DNA from: IDS-8 sp964424805
GTDB taxonomy: Bacteria; Pseudomonadota; Gammaproteobacteria; Steroidobacterales; Woeseiaceae
Assembly (NCBI GenBank): GCA_964424805.1
Contig: CAYRKH010000031.1
Coordinates: 1-35,455, forward strand
DNA length: 35,455 bases
Direction: 5' to 3'
Of the stretch, positions 18,485-26,933 are shown one piece after another (positions within the stretch are counted from its first letter, which is position 1; the number at the start of each line of letters is the position of its first letter). The position numbers and the translations under genes are program-made. Under the pieces are notes generated by a model that saw nothing but the letters and a program-made list of their open reading frames with translations, did not search any database and was not told the origin of the DNA.

Positions 18485-20158
18485 ATGGCACAGGGCAAAA
18501 TGGCGAGCGCGACCGCGCTGGGCGGCGACGTCCTGCGGCAGCGGCCGCTGGACGAATCCGACCTGACCTGGCGCGTCTTCCGCGCCCTGAACCTGTTTCG
18601 CCTCCTGGTCGCCGCCGTGCTGCTCGCGCTCTTCTTCGCCATCAGCGAAGACCGGATCTTCGGGGACCGGTATCCCGCCCTGTTCACGGCAACCGCCGGC
18701 GGCTATCTCGTGTTCGCCGTTCTGTCGGTGTTCGCGATTCGCCAGCGGCTGCCGGCGGGGCCTCTCGCCATCCTGCAGATCACCGCGGATATCGCCGCCA
18801 TCGTGACGCTGATGCACGCGAGCGGCGGGATCAGCAGCGGGCTCGGCGGGCTGCTCATCGTGTTCATCGGCGCGGGCAGCTTGATCGTGCCGCTGCAGGT
18901 GCCGGCGTTTTTCGCGGCGCTGGCGACGCTGGCCATCCTGGGCGAGCAGTTCTTTTCCCAGATGGCGGGCATCAGCAACCCGGGCGCTTATTCCGCGGCG
19001 GGCGTGCTCGGCGCCATTATCTTCGCGATCTCGATGTCCGCCCGGCCGCTGGCCCGCCGCCTGCACGAAAGCGAGGAGCTGGCGCGCCAGCGCGGCGTCG
19101 ATCTCGCCAACGTGTCGGAGCTCAACGATTACATCGTGCAGCACCTGCGCGAGAGCATCGTGGTGCTGGACGGGAACAACCGCGTGCGCCTGATCAACGC
19201 CTCCGCCGCGCGGCTCCTCGGCGCACCGGCCGACTGCGGCGGCATGGACCTGCAGGAGATCGCGCCGACGCTGGCGGACTACGTCGTCGCCTGGCGCGGG
19301 AACCCGCAGCTCAAATCGCACGTCGAGTTCACGATGATCGCGGAGGACGGCAGCGCCCGGCTTGCCGCGCACCTCGCGCAGCTCGGCCGGGACGACGAGC
19401 GCCGGGGGCCGGTGCTCGTGTTCCTCGAGGACCCGAGCTACATGAATGCCCGCGTGCAGCAGTCGAAGCTCGCCTCGCTCGGCCGGCTGAGCGCCAGCAT
19501 CGCGCACGAGATCCGCAATCCCGTCGGCGCCATGAGCCATGCCGGGCAGCTGCTGTCCGAATCGAAATCGCTGAGCGAGGACGACGTGCGGCTGACGGAG
19601 ATCATCCGCTCGCACGCCGAGCGGGTGAGCCACATCATCGACAACGTGCTGCAGCTCTCGCGTCGGGAGTCCAGCCATCCGGAGCGCTTCGAGCTGCAGC
19701 CGTGGCTGGAGGATTTCGCGGCGGAGTTCACGAGCACGCTGGAACTGCAGGAAGGCGAGCTGTCGCTTCGCGACGTGCCGGCGGGCCTCGAGGTGCGCAT
19801 GGACCCGAGCCACCTGCGGCAGGTGCTCTGGAACCTCTGCGACAATGCCGTCAAGTACGCGAGCGAAACGGGCGGAATCGAGGTCCTGCTGCGCGCCGGC
19901 CGGATGCAGCGCAGCGGCCAGCCTTATTTGGAAGTTCTTGACCAGGGTCACGGCGTCCCTCCAGCCAGCGTCGATAAGATATTCGAGCCTTTCTTTACCG
20001 ATCGCCACGGCGGGACAGGGCTTGGCCTGTACATTTCCCGGGAGCTGTGTGAGCTGAATCGCGCCACGCTCGTGTACCAGGCGCGCGAGGGCGGCGGCAG
20101 CATTTTCCGGATCGCGTTTGCCGATCCCGGGCGCTGGGAAGCCGTAGAGGACGAATGA
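18485..20158 (+). CDS. pilS: PilS sensor histidine kinase
   Basis: Inner-membrane sensor kinase that phosphorylates PilR to control pilin transcription; in Pseudomonas it senses pilin in the membrane. The 557-residue product has about six hydrophobic helices in residues 31-187, a PAS-like region (about 215-315), the H-box ASIAHEIRNPVG with phosphoacceptor H341, the N-box LWNLCDNAVKY (448-458), and G-boxes VLDQGHGVP and GGTGLGLYIS. The ATG at 18485 precedes a second in-frame ATG five codons on. The stop overlaps pilR as ATGA. The gene is divergent from sucC. Confidence 0.95.
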   Translation: MAQGKMASATALGGDVLRQRPLDESDLTWRVFRALNLFRLLVAAVLLALFFAISEDRIFGDRYPALFTATAGGYLVFAVLSVFAIRQRLPAGPLAILQITADIAAIVTLMHASGGISSGLGGLLIVFIGAGSLIVPLQVPAFFAALATLAILGEQFFSQMAGISNPGAYSAAGVLGAIIFAISMSARPLARRLHESEELARQRGVDLANVSELNDYIVQHLRESIVVLDGNNRVRLINASAARLLGAPADCGGMDLQEIAPTLADYVVAWRGNPQLKSHVEFTMIAEDGSARLAAHLAQLGRDDERRGPVLVFLEDPSYMNARVQQSKLASLGRLSASIAHEIRNPVGAMSHAGQLLSESKSLSEDDVRLTEIIRSHAERVSHIIDNVLQLSRRESSHPERFELQPWLEDFAAEFTSTLELQEGELSLRDVPAGLEVRMDPSHLRQVLWNLCDNAVKYASETGGIEVLLRAGRMQRSGQPYLEVLDQGHGVPPASVDKIFEPFFTDRHGGTGLGLYISRELCELNRATLVYQAREGGGSIFRIAFADPGRWEAVEDE

Positions 20159-21474
20159 GCAGGGAGAAAAGATCGACCGCGCTGGTCATCGACGACGAAC
20201 CGGACATCCGCGAGCTGCTGGCGCTGACGCTGGGCCGCATGGACGTCGATACCGTGCTCGCCGGTGACCTGGCAGCGGCCCGGCGCCAGCTCGCGGAGCG
20301 CGAGTTCGACATCTGCCTGACGGATATGCGGCTGCCGGACGGCAACGGGCTCGAGCTGGTGGAGTGGATCCAGAAGCATGCGCCGGGCATGCCGGTGGCC
20401 GTCATCACGGCCCACGGCAACGTGGAAACCGCCGTGCAGGCGCTAAAGCTCGGCGCCTTCGACTTCCTGACGAAACCGCTCGACCTGCAGAACCTGCGCA
20501 ACATCGTGGAAAACGCGCTGAAACTCGACCGCCGCCCCGGGGCCGGCGACGCGCGGCTGCTGGGCGAATCGCCGCCCATGCGCCAGCTCCGGGACATGAT
20601 AGACAAGGTGGCGCGCAGCCAGGCGCCGGTACACATCTCCGGCGAGTCCGGCACCGGGAAGGAGCTGGTCGCGCGGCTGATCCACGACTCGGGGCCCCGC
20701 CGCGACGGCCCGTTCGTGCCGGTGAACTGCGGCGCCATCCCGGCCGAGCTGATGGAGAGCGAGTTCTTCGGCCACCGCAAGGGCTCGTTCACGGGCGCCG
20801 TGAGCGACAAGGTGGGCCTGGTGCAGGCCGCAAACGGCGGCACCCTGTTCCTGGACGAGATCGGCGACCTGCCGCTCGCCATGCAGGTGAAGCTGCTGCG
20901 GGTGATCCAGGAACAGGGCGTGCGGCCCGTGGGCGCGTCGCGCGAGGAGCAGGTCGATATCCGGGTTCTGTCGGCAACGCACATGAAGCTCGGCGAGTTG
21001 GTCGCGAACGGCCGGTTTCGCGAGGATCTCTACTACCGCATCAACGTCATCGAGCTGCGCGTGCCGCCGCTGCGGGAACGCGGCGACGACGTGCTGCTGC
21101 TGGCGGACGAAATCCTGAAGCGGCTGGGCTCATCGCTCGCGATCCTCGACGAGGGCGCGAAGTCCGCGCTGTGCCGCTACCCGTTTCCCGGCAACGTGCG
21201 CGAACTGGAGAATTTGCTGGAGCGGGCGGTCACCCTGTGCGCCTCGGGCACCGTTACCGAAAGCGACCTGAACCTCCAGGGGCGGAGCGGCATGCCGTTA
21301 CCGCCGGAGGCCACGGGCTCCTGGGCGCTCGGCGACCAGGTCGAGGACGTGCAGCGCCAGGCGATAGTCGCCGCCCTGGAAAAAACCCGCTACAACAAGA
21401 CCGCCGCCGCGAAGCTCCTCGGCCTCTCCTTCCGCCAGCTCCGCTACCGGATCAAGAAACTCGACATCGAGTGA
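20155..21474 (+). CDS. pilR: PilR sigma-54-dependent response regulator
   Basis: NtrC-family activator of the pilA sigma-54 promoter. The 439 residues hold a receiver domain with acidic pocket D13/D14, phosphoacceptor D57 (LTDMRLPDG) and K107. An AAA+ domain follows with Walker A GESGTGKE (163-170). The sigma-54 contact loop is GSFTGA (210-215), the Ser variant known from Pseudomonas PilR rather than GAFTGA. A Fis-type helix-turn-helix closes the protein (NKTAAAKLLGLSFRQLRYRI). It is translationally coupled to pilS. The inverted repeats just downstream, upstream of pilA, are its likely binding sites. Confidence 0.96.
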   Translation: MSREKRSTALVIDDEPDIRELLALTLGRMDVDTVLAGDLAAARRQLAEREFDICLTDMRLPDGNGLELVEWIQKHAPGMPVAVITAHGNVETAVQALKLGAFDFLTKPLDLQNLRNIVENALKLDRRPGAGDARLLGESPPMRQLRDMIDKVARSQAPVHISGESGTGKELVARLIHDSGPRRDGPFVPVNCGAIPAELMESEFFGHRKGSFTGAVSDKVGLVQAANGGTLFLDEIGDLPLAMQVKLLRVIQEQGVRPVGASREEQVDIRVLSATHMKLGELVANGRFREDLYYRINVIELRVPPLRERGDDVLLLADEILKRLGSSLAILDEGAKSALCRYPFPGNVRELENLLERAVTLCASGTVTESDLNLQGRSGMPLPPEATGSWALGDQVEDVQRQAIVAALEKTRYNKTAAAKLLGLSFRQLRYRIKKLDIE

Positions 21475-21485
21475 CCCGCGGGAAC

Positions 21486-21511
21486 TGACAATTCCTGTCA
21501 CTTAGTGACAG
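21486..21511. promoter_or_regulatory. Inverted repeats, candidate PilR enhancer of pilA
   Basis: A 17-bp perfect inverted repeat, CTGTCACTTAGTGACAG (21495-21511), overlaps a second one, TGACA-N5-TGTCA (21486-21500). This gives three TGTCA/TGACA half-sites in alternating orientation. It ends 108 bases upstream of the sigma-54 promoter, a normal enhancer distance. The TGTC core agrees with PilR sites described in Pseudomonas. Confidence 0.55.
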
Positions 21512-21619
21512 CACGGGTCCGCCGTTGTCGCCAAACGCCGCCATCAGGGGCAAAAAAATACCTGCGCACAACCTATAAAAGCCAACAATAACAATAAATT
21601 ATGAATTCTACGCCACTTC

Positions 21620-21635
21620 TGGCACGGCTATTGCT
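21620..21635 (+). promoter_or_regulatory. Sigma-54 promoter of pilA
   Basis: TGGCACGGCTATTGCT matches the RpoN -24/-12 consensus (TGGCACG-N4-TTGCT) at every conserved position, with GG and GC correctly spaced. Transcription would start near 21645, leaving a leader of about 66 bases before the pilA ATG. Confidence 0.9.
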
Positions 21636-21710
21636 ATGTACTTTGTACAGGCGGCAACGCCGTGGTGTTCCAACGCTAACAACCAACATTTCCTCAGGGA
21701 GATAGATGAA

Positions 21711-22157
21711 ATGAAGAAGGTCCAGCAGGGTTTTACCCTTATCGAACTGATGATCGTTGTCGCGATCATCGGCATCCTGGCGGCCATCGCCATTCCGGCC
21801 TACCAGGACTACACGATCCGTGCGCAGGTCTCTGAAGGCCTGGCGATCACGAGCGCCGCGAAGGTTGCCGTAACGGAGTACTGGCAGGACCGCGGTGTGT
21901 TCCCGCCCAGCGCTGCGGCGGCTGGCCTGCCCGCGAATGCCACCGACATCGCCGGCCGGTACGTCAGCCAGGTTGCGCTCACCGCCGACACGGGCGTCCT
22001 GACCGTCACCTATTCGAGCACCGCTCCGCAGGCGGCGAACAATGAAATCAACGGCGACACGATCATCCTGACGCCGCAGACGTCAGCCGGTGCCGTCAAC
22101 TGGGAGTGCTCGAGCACGAGCATCGACGCTAACCATCGGCCTTCGTCCTGCCGTTAA
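21711..22157 (+). CDS. pilA: Major type IV prepilin PilA
   Basis: Main subunit of the type IV pilus. 148 residues with a six-residue basic leader plus Gly (MKKVQQG) cut by PilD before F1. The mature N-terminus FTLIELMIVVAIIGILAAIA keeps E5, G14 and P22. The C-terminal disulfide loop is formed by the two cysteines of WECSS...PSSC (13 residues between them). The start at 21711 is set by the short leader and by an AGGGAG ribosome-binding site about 9 bases upstream; the frame is open to 21636 without a usable start. It is driven by the adjacent sigma-54 promoter and followed by a strong terminator. Confidence 0.96.
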   Translation: MKKVQQGFTLIELMIVVAIIGILAAIAIPAYQDYTIRAQVSEGLAITSAAKVAVTEYWQDRGVFPPSAAAAGLPANATDIAGRYVSQVALTADTGVLTVTYSSTAPQAANNEINGDTIILTPQTSAGAVNWECSSTSIDANHRPSSCR

Positions 22158-22180
22158 TACTCGGCTGGTCTGAGACTGGA

Positions 22181-22211
22181 ATGCCCCGGCAAGTCCGGGG
22201 CATTTTTTTTT
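22181..22211 (+). terminator. Rho-independent terminator of pilA
   Basis: A 9-bp GC-rich stem, ATGCCCCGG-CAAGT-CCGGGGCAT, is followed directly by nine T. It ends the short pilA transcript and separates it from the second pilin. Confidence 0.92.
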
Positions 22212-22295
22212 GCCCTGCGATTGCCGAGGCAGAACGCCCTGTCGCAGAATTGGCCGTATGACGGATCCATACGAAACGACCGGGCGCGCCGCGTC

Positions 22296-22790
22296 GTGAG
22301 GCACCAGAATGCCGGCTTCACGGCGATCGAGCTGGTAATCGTCGTCGGCATCATTGGTGTCCTGGCGTCGCTCGCGATCTCCGCCTACCAGACTTACACC
22401 GTGCGCAGCCAGGTCTCCGAAGCGCTCGATCTTGCCGGGAGCCTCAAGGCGCCGATCGCCGACTTCTTCAAGCGCACCAGCTTGCCGCCCGCCGATCGTG
22501 TCGATGCCGGCTTGTCGGCGGATCCGGCGGACACGAGCGGACGCTACGTGTCGCAGGTGGCGGTGATCAACGGCCGGATCGACATCGCCTTCGGCCAGCA
22601 GGCCAATCCGGATATCCTGAACCAGACGCTCTCGATTACGCCCTACGTGGGGCCCGGCGGGCAGGTCCTCTGGCGCTGCGGGCGGGCGGCTCCGCCGGAG
22701 GGGCGGCCGATGGGCAGCGACAGCGCAAACCCCGCCGTTTACCAGCCGGGCGACCTCGATCCGCGGTACCTGCCGTCGGGTTGCCGGTAA
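22296..22790 (+). CDS. Second type IV pilin, divergent from PilA
   Basis: 164 residues if started at GTG 22296, which gives a six-residue leader plus Gly (MRHQNAG) and a mature N-terminus FTAIELVIVVGIIGVLASLA. E5 and G14 are kept, so PilD should process it. Position 3 is Ala instead of Leu, and position 22 is Ser instead of the nearly invariant Pro. GRYVSQVA is shared with PilA. The cysteines WRC and SGC enclose about 34 residues, a much larger disulfide loop than in PilA. A TTG at 22221 is a less likely start. No sigma-54 site is seen upstream, so expression may depend on readthrough or an unrecognised promoter. It may be a minor pilin or an alternative major pilin. Confidence 0.85.
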   Translation: MRHQNAGFTAIELVIVVGIIGVLASLAISAYQTYTVRSQVSEALDLAGSLKAPIADFFKRTSLPPADRVDAGLSADPADTSGRYVSQVAVINGRIDIAFGQQANPDILNQTLSITPYVGPGGQVLWRCGRAAPPEGRPMGSDSANPAVYQPGDLDPRYLPSGCR

Positions 22791-22798
22791 ACCGCCGG

Positions 22799-22819
22799 GA
22801 AGCCCTCCTGAAGGCTTTT
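22799..22819 (+). terminator. Weak terminator-like hairpin after the second pilin
   Basis: A short stem, AAGCC-CTCCTGAA-GGCTT, ends in TTTT within the 158-base gap before pilB. TATATT at 22825-22830 just beyond could be a -10 for pilB, but no matching -35 is found. Confidence 0.35.
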
Positions 22820-22948
22820 CAGACTATATTCCCCAACTGTGACCGACGGCACAAAATGCAGTTGATCCGGGCATTTGGATCGGTGAGACTGTAACGTCCA
22901 CGAAAACCCAGCGGCCGGGTTGCCGGCCCGCGGACCACTTAATTCTAA

Positions 22949-24667
22949 ATGGCAGCTACGGCACCACAAGTAACCCTATCCGGCTTGCCGCGACGCCTGG
23001 TGCAGGACGGCATCATCTCGGAAGACAGCCTTGTTGCGGCTACCGAGGCCGCCCGCAAGGAAAAGCTGCCCCTCGTTCCCTACCTGGTCGCGCACGACCT
23101 CGCGGATTCGCGCGCCATCGCGGTCGCGGCGTCGCACGAGTTCGGCGTGCCGCTGTTCGACCTGGACGCCATCGAGATCGACCTGGACGTGCTGCGGTCG
23201 GTAGACCAGAAGCTCCTGAACAAACACCGCGTGCTGCCGCTGCTGAAGCGAGGCCAGCGCCTGTTCCTCGGCATCTCCGACCCGACCAACCTGCAGGCGA
23301 TCGACGAGATCCGCTTCCAGACCAGCCTGCGGATCGACCCGGTGGTGGTCGAGCAGGCGAAACTGGAGGAGCGCATCACCAAGGCGCTGGAAGCGGTCGA
23401 CACCTCGATGTCCTCGCTGGACGACGAGGATTTCGAGGCGCTCGATAACCTCGAGGTGTCCAGCGGCGAAGATGAACACGAGGACGTCACCCGCGATGAC
23501 GTCGAAGACGCCCCGGTGGTGCGCTTCGTCAACAAGGTGCTGCTCGACGCCATCAAGCGCGGCGCCTCCGACATCCATTTCGAGCCGTACGAGAAGATAT
23601 TCCGGGTCCGTACCCGCCTGGACGGCGTCCTGTCCGAAGTCGCGCAGCCGCCGGTGGCGCTCGCGAACAAGGTCTGCGCGCGGCTCAAGGTCATGTCGCG
23701 GCTCGACATCGCCGAGCGCCGGGTGCCGCAGGACGGGCGCATCAAGATGCGGCTGTCCAAGAACCGGGCCATCGACTTTCGCGTCAACACCTGCCCGACG
23801 CTTTTCGGCGAGAAGATCGTGCTGCGTATCCTCGACCCGAGCAGCGCGAAGCTCGGCATCGACGCGCTGGGCTACGACGAGCGGCAGAAAACGCTGTACA
23901 TGAAGCACCTCGCGAAGCCGTACGGCATGATCCTGGTGACGGGGCCTACCGGTTCCGGTAAGACGGTGTCGCTTTATACCGGGCTGAACATCCTCAACAC
24001 CGAGGACCGGAACATCTCGACCGCGGAGGACCCGGCCGAAATCAACCTCCCCGGCATCAACCAGGTCAACGTCAATCCCAAGGTCGGGCTGACCTTTGCC
24101 TCGGCGCTGAAAGCCTTCCTCCGGCAGGACCCGGACGTGATCATGGTCGGCGAGATCCGCGACCTCGAGACGGCGGAAATCGCCATCAAGGCCGCCCAGA
24201 CCGGCCACCTCGTGCTGTCGACGCTGCACACGAACGACGCCCCGCGCACCCTGACTCGCATGGTCGACATGGGCGTCAAGCCCTACGCCATCGCCTCGTC
24301 GGTCAGCCTGATCATCGCCCAGCGGCTGGCACGGAAGCTTTGCGACAACTGCAAGGAAGTGAAGAACATCCCGAAGGAGGCCCTGGAGAAGGAAGGCTTC
24401 GACAAGGATGAACTGAACGGCCTCACGATCTTCAAGGCGGTCGGCTGCAAGCTGTGCAACGAAGGCTACAAGGGCCGGGTCGGCATCTTCCAGGTGATGG
24501 AGGTGTCGGAAACCATGGGCCGCATCATCATGGAAGGCGGCAATGCCATGCAGATCGCCGACCAGGCGGCCAAGGAAGGCGTGGTAGACCTGCGCCGCGC
24601 CGGTTTGAACAAAGTCAAGGAAGGGCTTACCAGCCTGGACGAAGTGAATCGCGTTACGATCGAATAG
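22949..24667 (+). CDS. pilB: PilB pilus-extension ATPase
   Basis: Hexameric cytoplasmic GspE/PilB-family ATPase that drives pilus polymerisation. 572 residues. An N-terminal MshEN-type domain is followed by an acidic linker (about 155-190). The motor has Walker A GPTGSGKT (332-339), an Asp-box region (ISTAEDPAEIN), Walker B (DPDVIMVGEIRD) and a His box (GHLVLSTLHTND). A tetracysteine zinc site (C465, C468, C500, C503) follows. All catalytic motifs are intact. The Shine-Dalgarno sequence is poor. pilC follows after 45 bases. Confidence 0.97.
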   Translation: MAATAPQVTLSGLPRRLVQDGIISEDSLVAATEAARKEKLPLVPYLVAHDLADSRAIAVAASHEFGVPLFDLDAIEIDLDVLRSVDQKLLNKHRVLPLLKRGQRLFLGISDPTNLQAIDEIRFQTSLRIDPVVVEQAKLEERITKALEAVDTSMSSLDDEDFEALDNLEVSSGEDEHEDVTRDDVEDAPVVRFVNKVLLDAIKRGASDIHFEPYEKIFRVRTRLDGVLSEVAQPPVALANKVCARLKVMSRLDIAERRVPQDGRIKMRLSKNRAIDFRVNTCPTLFGEKIVLRILDPSSAKLGIDALGYDERQKTLYMKHLAKPYGMILVTGPTGSGKTVSLYTGLNILNTEDRNISTAEDPAEINLPGINQVNVNPKVGLTFASALKAFLRQDPDVIMVGEIRDLETAEIAIKAAQTGHLVLSTLHTNDAPRTLTRMVDMGVKPYAIASSVSLIIAQRLARKLCDNCKEVKNIPKEALEKEGFDKDELNGLTIFKAVGCKLCNEGYKGRVGIFQVMEVSETMGRIIMEGGNAMQIADQAAKEGVVDLRRAGLNKVKEGLTSLDEVNRVTIE

Positions 24668-24712
24668 TTTCGCAGCACTCGGGGGCGCCCGGATTACGGA
24701 CGACATAAAGCA

Positions 24713-25930
24713 ATGGCGGAAACAGCAGTAGGCAGCATCCCGTTCCTCTGGGAAGGCACGGACAAGCGGGGCAAGAAGGTCAAAGGCAAGAGCATGGCGG
24801 CGAGCGAGGCCGCCGTGCGCGCTGACCTCAGGCGCCAGGGCGTCGTCCCCAGCCGGATCAAGAAACAGAGCAAGGGCCTGTTCAGCGCTCCGGCCAAGAT
24901 CACGACGGCGGACATCGCCATTTTCAGCCGCCAGCTCGCGACCATGCTCTCCGCGGGCATCCCGCTCGTGCAGGCTTTCGAGATCGTCGGCAACGGCCAC
25001 GAGAACGCGGCCATGCAGAAGCTGATCCTGGCCGTCAAGGGGGACGTGGAAGGCGGCAGCTCGCTGGCCGAAGCCCTCGGGAAACACCCGCTCTACTTCG
25101 ACGATCTCTTCATCAACCTCGTGGAAGCGGGCGAACAGGCAGGCGCGCTGGAAACGCTGCTCGACAAGATCGCGACCTACAAGGAAAAAACCGAAGCGAT
25201 CAAGAAAAAGATCAAGAAGGCACTGACGTATCCGGCGGCGGTGCTCGTCGTTGCCTTCATCGTCACCGTCATTCTGCTGATTTTCGTGATCCCGGCGTTC
25301 GAGGACCTTTTCCAGGGCTTCGGCGCCGACCTGCCGGCGTTTACGCGCCTGGTGATCGACCTCTCCGTGTTCGTCAGGACACAAGGCTGGATGCTGGCGC
25401 TGATGCTGATCGCGGCCGTGACCGCCTTCTTCTATTTCAAGAAGCGATCGCGGGCGATGCGACAGTTCCTGGACCGCATGGCGCTCAAGATACCCGTCAT
25501 CGGCCCGATCCTGCAGAAGGCCGCGATTGCCCGCTACGCGCGTACCCTGTCGACGATGTTCAGCGCCGGCGTGCCGCTCGTCGAGGCACTGGAATCCGTC
25601 TCGGGCGCGACCGGCAACATCGTGTACGAGCTGGGCGTCCTGCGGATGAAGGACGAGGTCGCAACCGGCCAGAGGCTGCAGCAGGCCATGGAGAACACCG
25701 ACCTGTTCCCGAACATGGTGATCCAGATGATCGCCGTCGGCGAAGAGTCCGGCTCGCTCGACGAGATGTCGGCGAAGGTGGCCGATTTCTACGAGGACGA
25801 CGTGGACAACGCCGTCGACAACCTCAGCAGCCTGCTGGAGCCGATGATCATGGCGATCCTCGGCGTCCTCGTCGGCGGGCTGGTGGTGGCCATGTACCTG
25901 CCGATCTTCAAGATGGGCTCGGTGGTCTGA
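24713..25930 (+). CDS. pilC: PilC inner-membrane platform protein
   Basis: GspF-family platform that couples the PilB/PilT motors to pilin insertion. 405 residues with two T2SSF repeats (about 70-195 and 270-395), each with a cytoplasmic helical bundle (SRQLATMLSAGIPLVQAFEIV and ARTLSTMFSAGVPLVEALE). Three hydrophobic segments are visible, at about 178-200, 222-245 and 375-400. The ATG at 24713 yields the usual short N-terminal lobe. A REPIN begins 10 bases after the stop. Confidence 0.96.
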   Translation: MAETAVGSIPFLWEGTDKRGKKVKGKSMAASEAAVRADLRRQGVVPSRIKKQSKGLFSAPAKITTADIAIFSRQLATMLSAGIPLVQAFEIVGNGHENAAMQKLILAVKGDVEGGSSLAEALGKHPLYFDDLFINLVEAGEQAGALETLLDKIATYKEKTEAIKKKIKKALTYPAAVLVVAFIVTVILLIFVIPAFEDLFQGFGADLPAFTRLVIDLSVFVRTQGWMLALMLIAAVTAFFYFKKRSRAMRQFLDRMALKIPVIGPILQKAAIARYARTLSTMFSAGVPLVEALESVSGATGNIVYELGVLRMKDEVATGQRLQQAMENTDLFPNMVIQMIAVGEESGSLDEMSAKVADFYEDDVDNAVDNLSSLLEPMIMAILGVLVGGLVVAMYLPIFKMGSVV

Positions 25931-25939
25931 GCAACCCCG

Positions 25940-26033
25940 CTGTAGGAGCGCGCATTGCGCGCGATGCCACGCGTGAAAATGCGGGGGTCGCGCGCGATGC
26001 CGCGGGGGTCGCGCGCGATGCGCGCTCCTACAG
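25940..26033. repeat. REPIN 3 between pilC and pilD, with an internal tandem repeat
   Basis: The left REP arm begins CTGTAGGAGCGCGC at 25940 and the right arm ends CTCCTACAG at 26033. Between them, GCGGGGGTCGCGCGCGATGC occurs twice in direct tandem (from 25981 and 26002), the second copy merging with the right arm. The element sits inside the pil operon, 12 bases before the pilD ATG. Confidence 0.87.
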
Positions 26034-26045
26034 GCGACGATCGGG

Positions 26046-26933
26046 ATGATTTACGAAGTTTTCGCGAGCTCGCCGCCCCTCTTCATCGGGGCCGCGTTCC
26101 TGGTCGCGCTGCTCGTCGGCAGCTTCTTGAACGTCGTCATTCACCGGCTGCCCATCATGCTGGAGCGGGAATGGCGGGCGCAGTGCGCCGAGCTCGCGAG
26201 CACGCCGGCGGCCGAGATCCCCGAAGGCCGGTTCGATCTCGTGGTACCCCGCTCCCGCTGCCCGTCCTGCGGCGCCCCCATAACCGCCGCGCAGAACATC
26301 CCCGTGCTGAGCTACCTGCTGCTGCGCGGGCGCTGCGCGCATTGCAATACCCGGATCTCCGCCCGCTACCCCGCCGTGGAGCTCCTGACCGCGGTGCTGG
26401 CGGCGATTACCGCGTGGCGCTTCGGCATCGGCTGGGAAGCAGCGGCCGCCATGCTCCTGACCTTCTGCCTGGTCGCGATCAGCGCGATCGACGTCGACCA
26501 CCAGATCATCCCCGACTCCATCTCCCTGCCGCTCCTGTGGATCGGCCTGTTCCTGAGCCTGTGGCACCCGATGCCCGGCGCGGACGTGCTGTTCATCGAT
26601 CCGAAAAGTAGCATCGTCGGCGCGCTGGCGGGTTACCTGAGCCTCTGGTCCGTCTATCATCTTTTTCGCCTGCTCACCGGCAAGGAAGGTATGGGCTATG
26701 GTGACTTCAAGCTGCTCGGGGCGCTCGGCGCCTGGCTCGGCTGGCAGATGCTGCCGCTGATCATTCTCCTCTCCGCGCTGGTCGGCGCCCTCGTGGGCAT
26801 CAGCCTGATCGCGTTTCGCCGCCACGACCGCAACGTGCCGATACCCTTCGGCCCTTACCTCGCCGCCGCCGGCTGGGTAGCGCTGGTGTGGGGCGAGCAG
26901 ATCGTCGACTGGTACCTCGGTTACGCGACCTGA
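26046..26933 (+). CDS. pilD: PilD prepilin peptidase / N-methyltransferase
   Basis: Bifunctional inner-membrane aspartyl protease that cuts prepilin leaders after Gly and methylates the new N-terminal Phe. 295 residues. The cytoplasmic loop after the first helix carries the zinc cysteines C72, C75, C97 and C100. Catalytic aspartates are in AIDVDHQIIPD (D149) and GYGDFK (D220). About eight hydrophobic segments are seen. The stop overlaps the coaE start by one base (TGATG), the familiar pilD-coaE coupling. Confidence 0.96.
   Translation: MIYEVFASSPPLFIGAAFLVALLVGSFLNVVIHRLPIMLEREWRAQCAELASTPAAEIPEGRFDLVVPRSRCPSCGAPITAAQNIPVLSYLLLRGRCAHCNTRISARYPAVELLTAVLAAITAWRFGIGWEAAAAMLLTFCLVAISAIDVDHQIIPDSISLPLLWIGLFLSLWHPMPGADVLFIDPKSSIVGALAGYLSLWSVYHLFRLLTGKEGMGYGDFKLLGALGAWLGWQMLPLIILLSALVGALVGISLIAFRRHDRNVPIPFGPYLAAAGWVALVWGEQIVDWYLGYAT

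Noticed and set aside
20758..20820. GSFTGA instead of GAFTGA in PilR as a damaged sigma-54 contact loop
   Set aside because: The Ser form is also found in active Pseudomonas PilR, so it is a family trait.
22158..22295. tRNA-Thr or a TfpO/PilO-type pilin glycosyltransferase downstream of pilA, as in some Pseudomonas
   Set aside because: No tRNA fold or such gene is seen; the interval holds a terminator and the lead-in to the second pilin.
22976..25384. 802-codon minus-strand frame opposite pilB and pilC
   Set aside because: The plus strand encodes intact PilB and PilC with all motifs; the antisense frame is a shadow.
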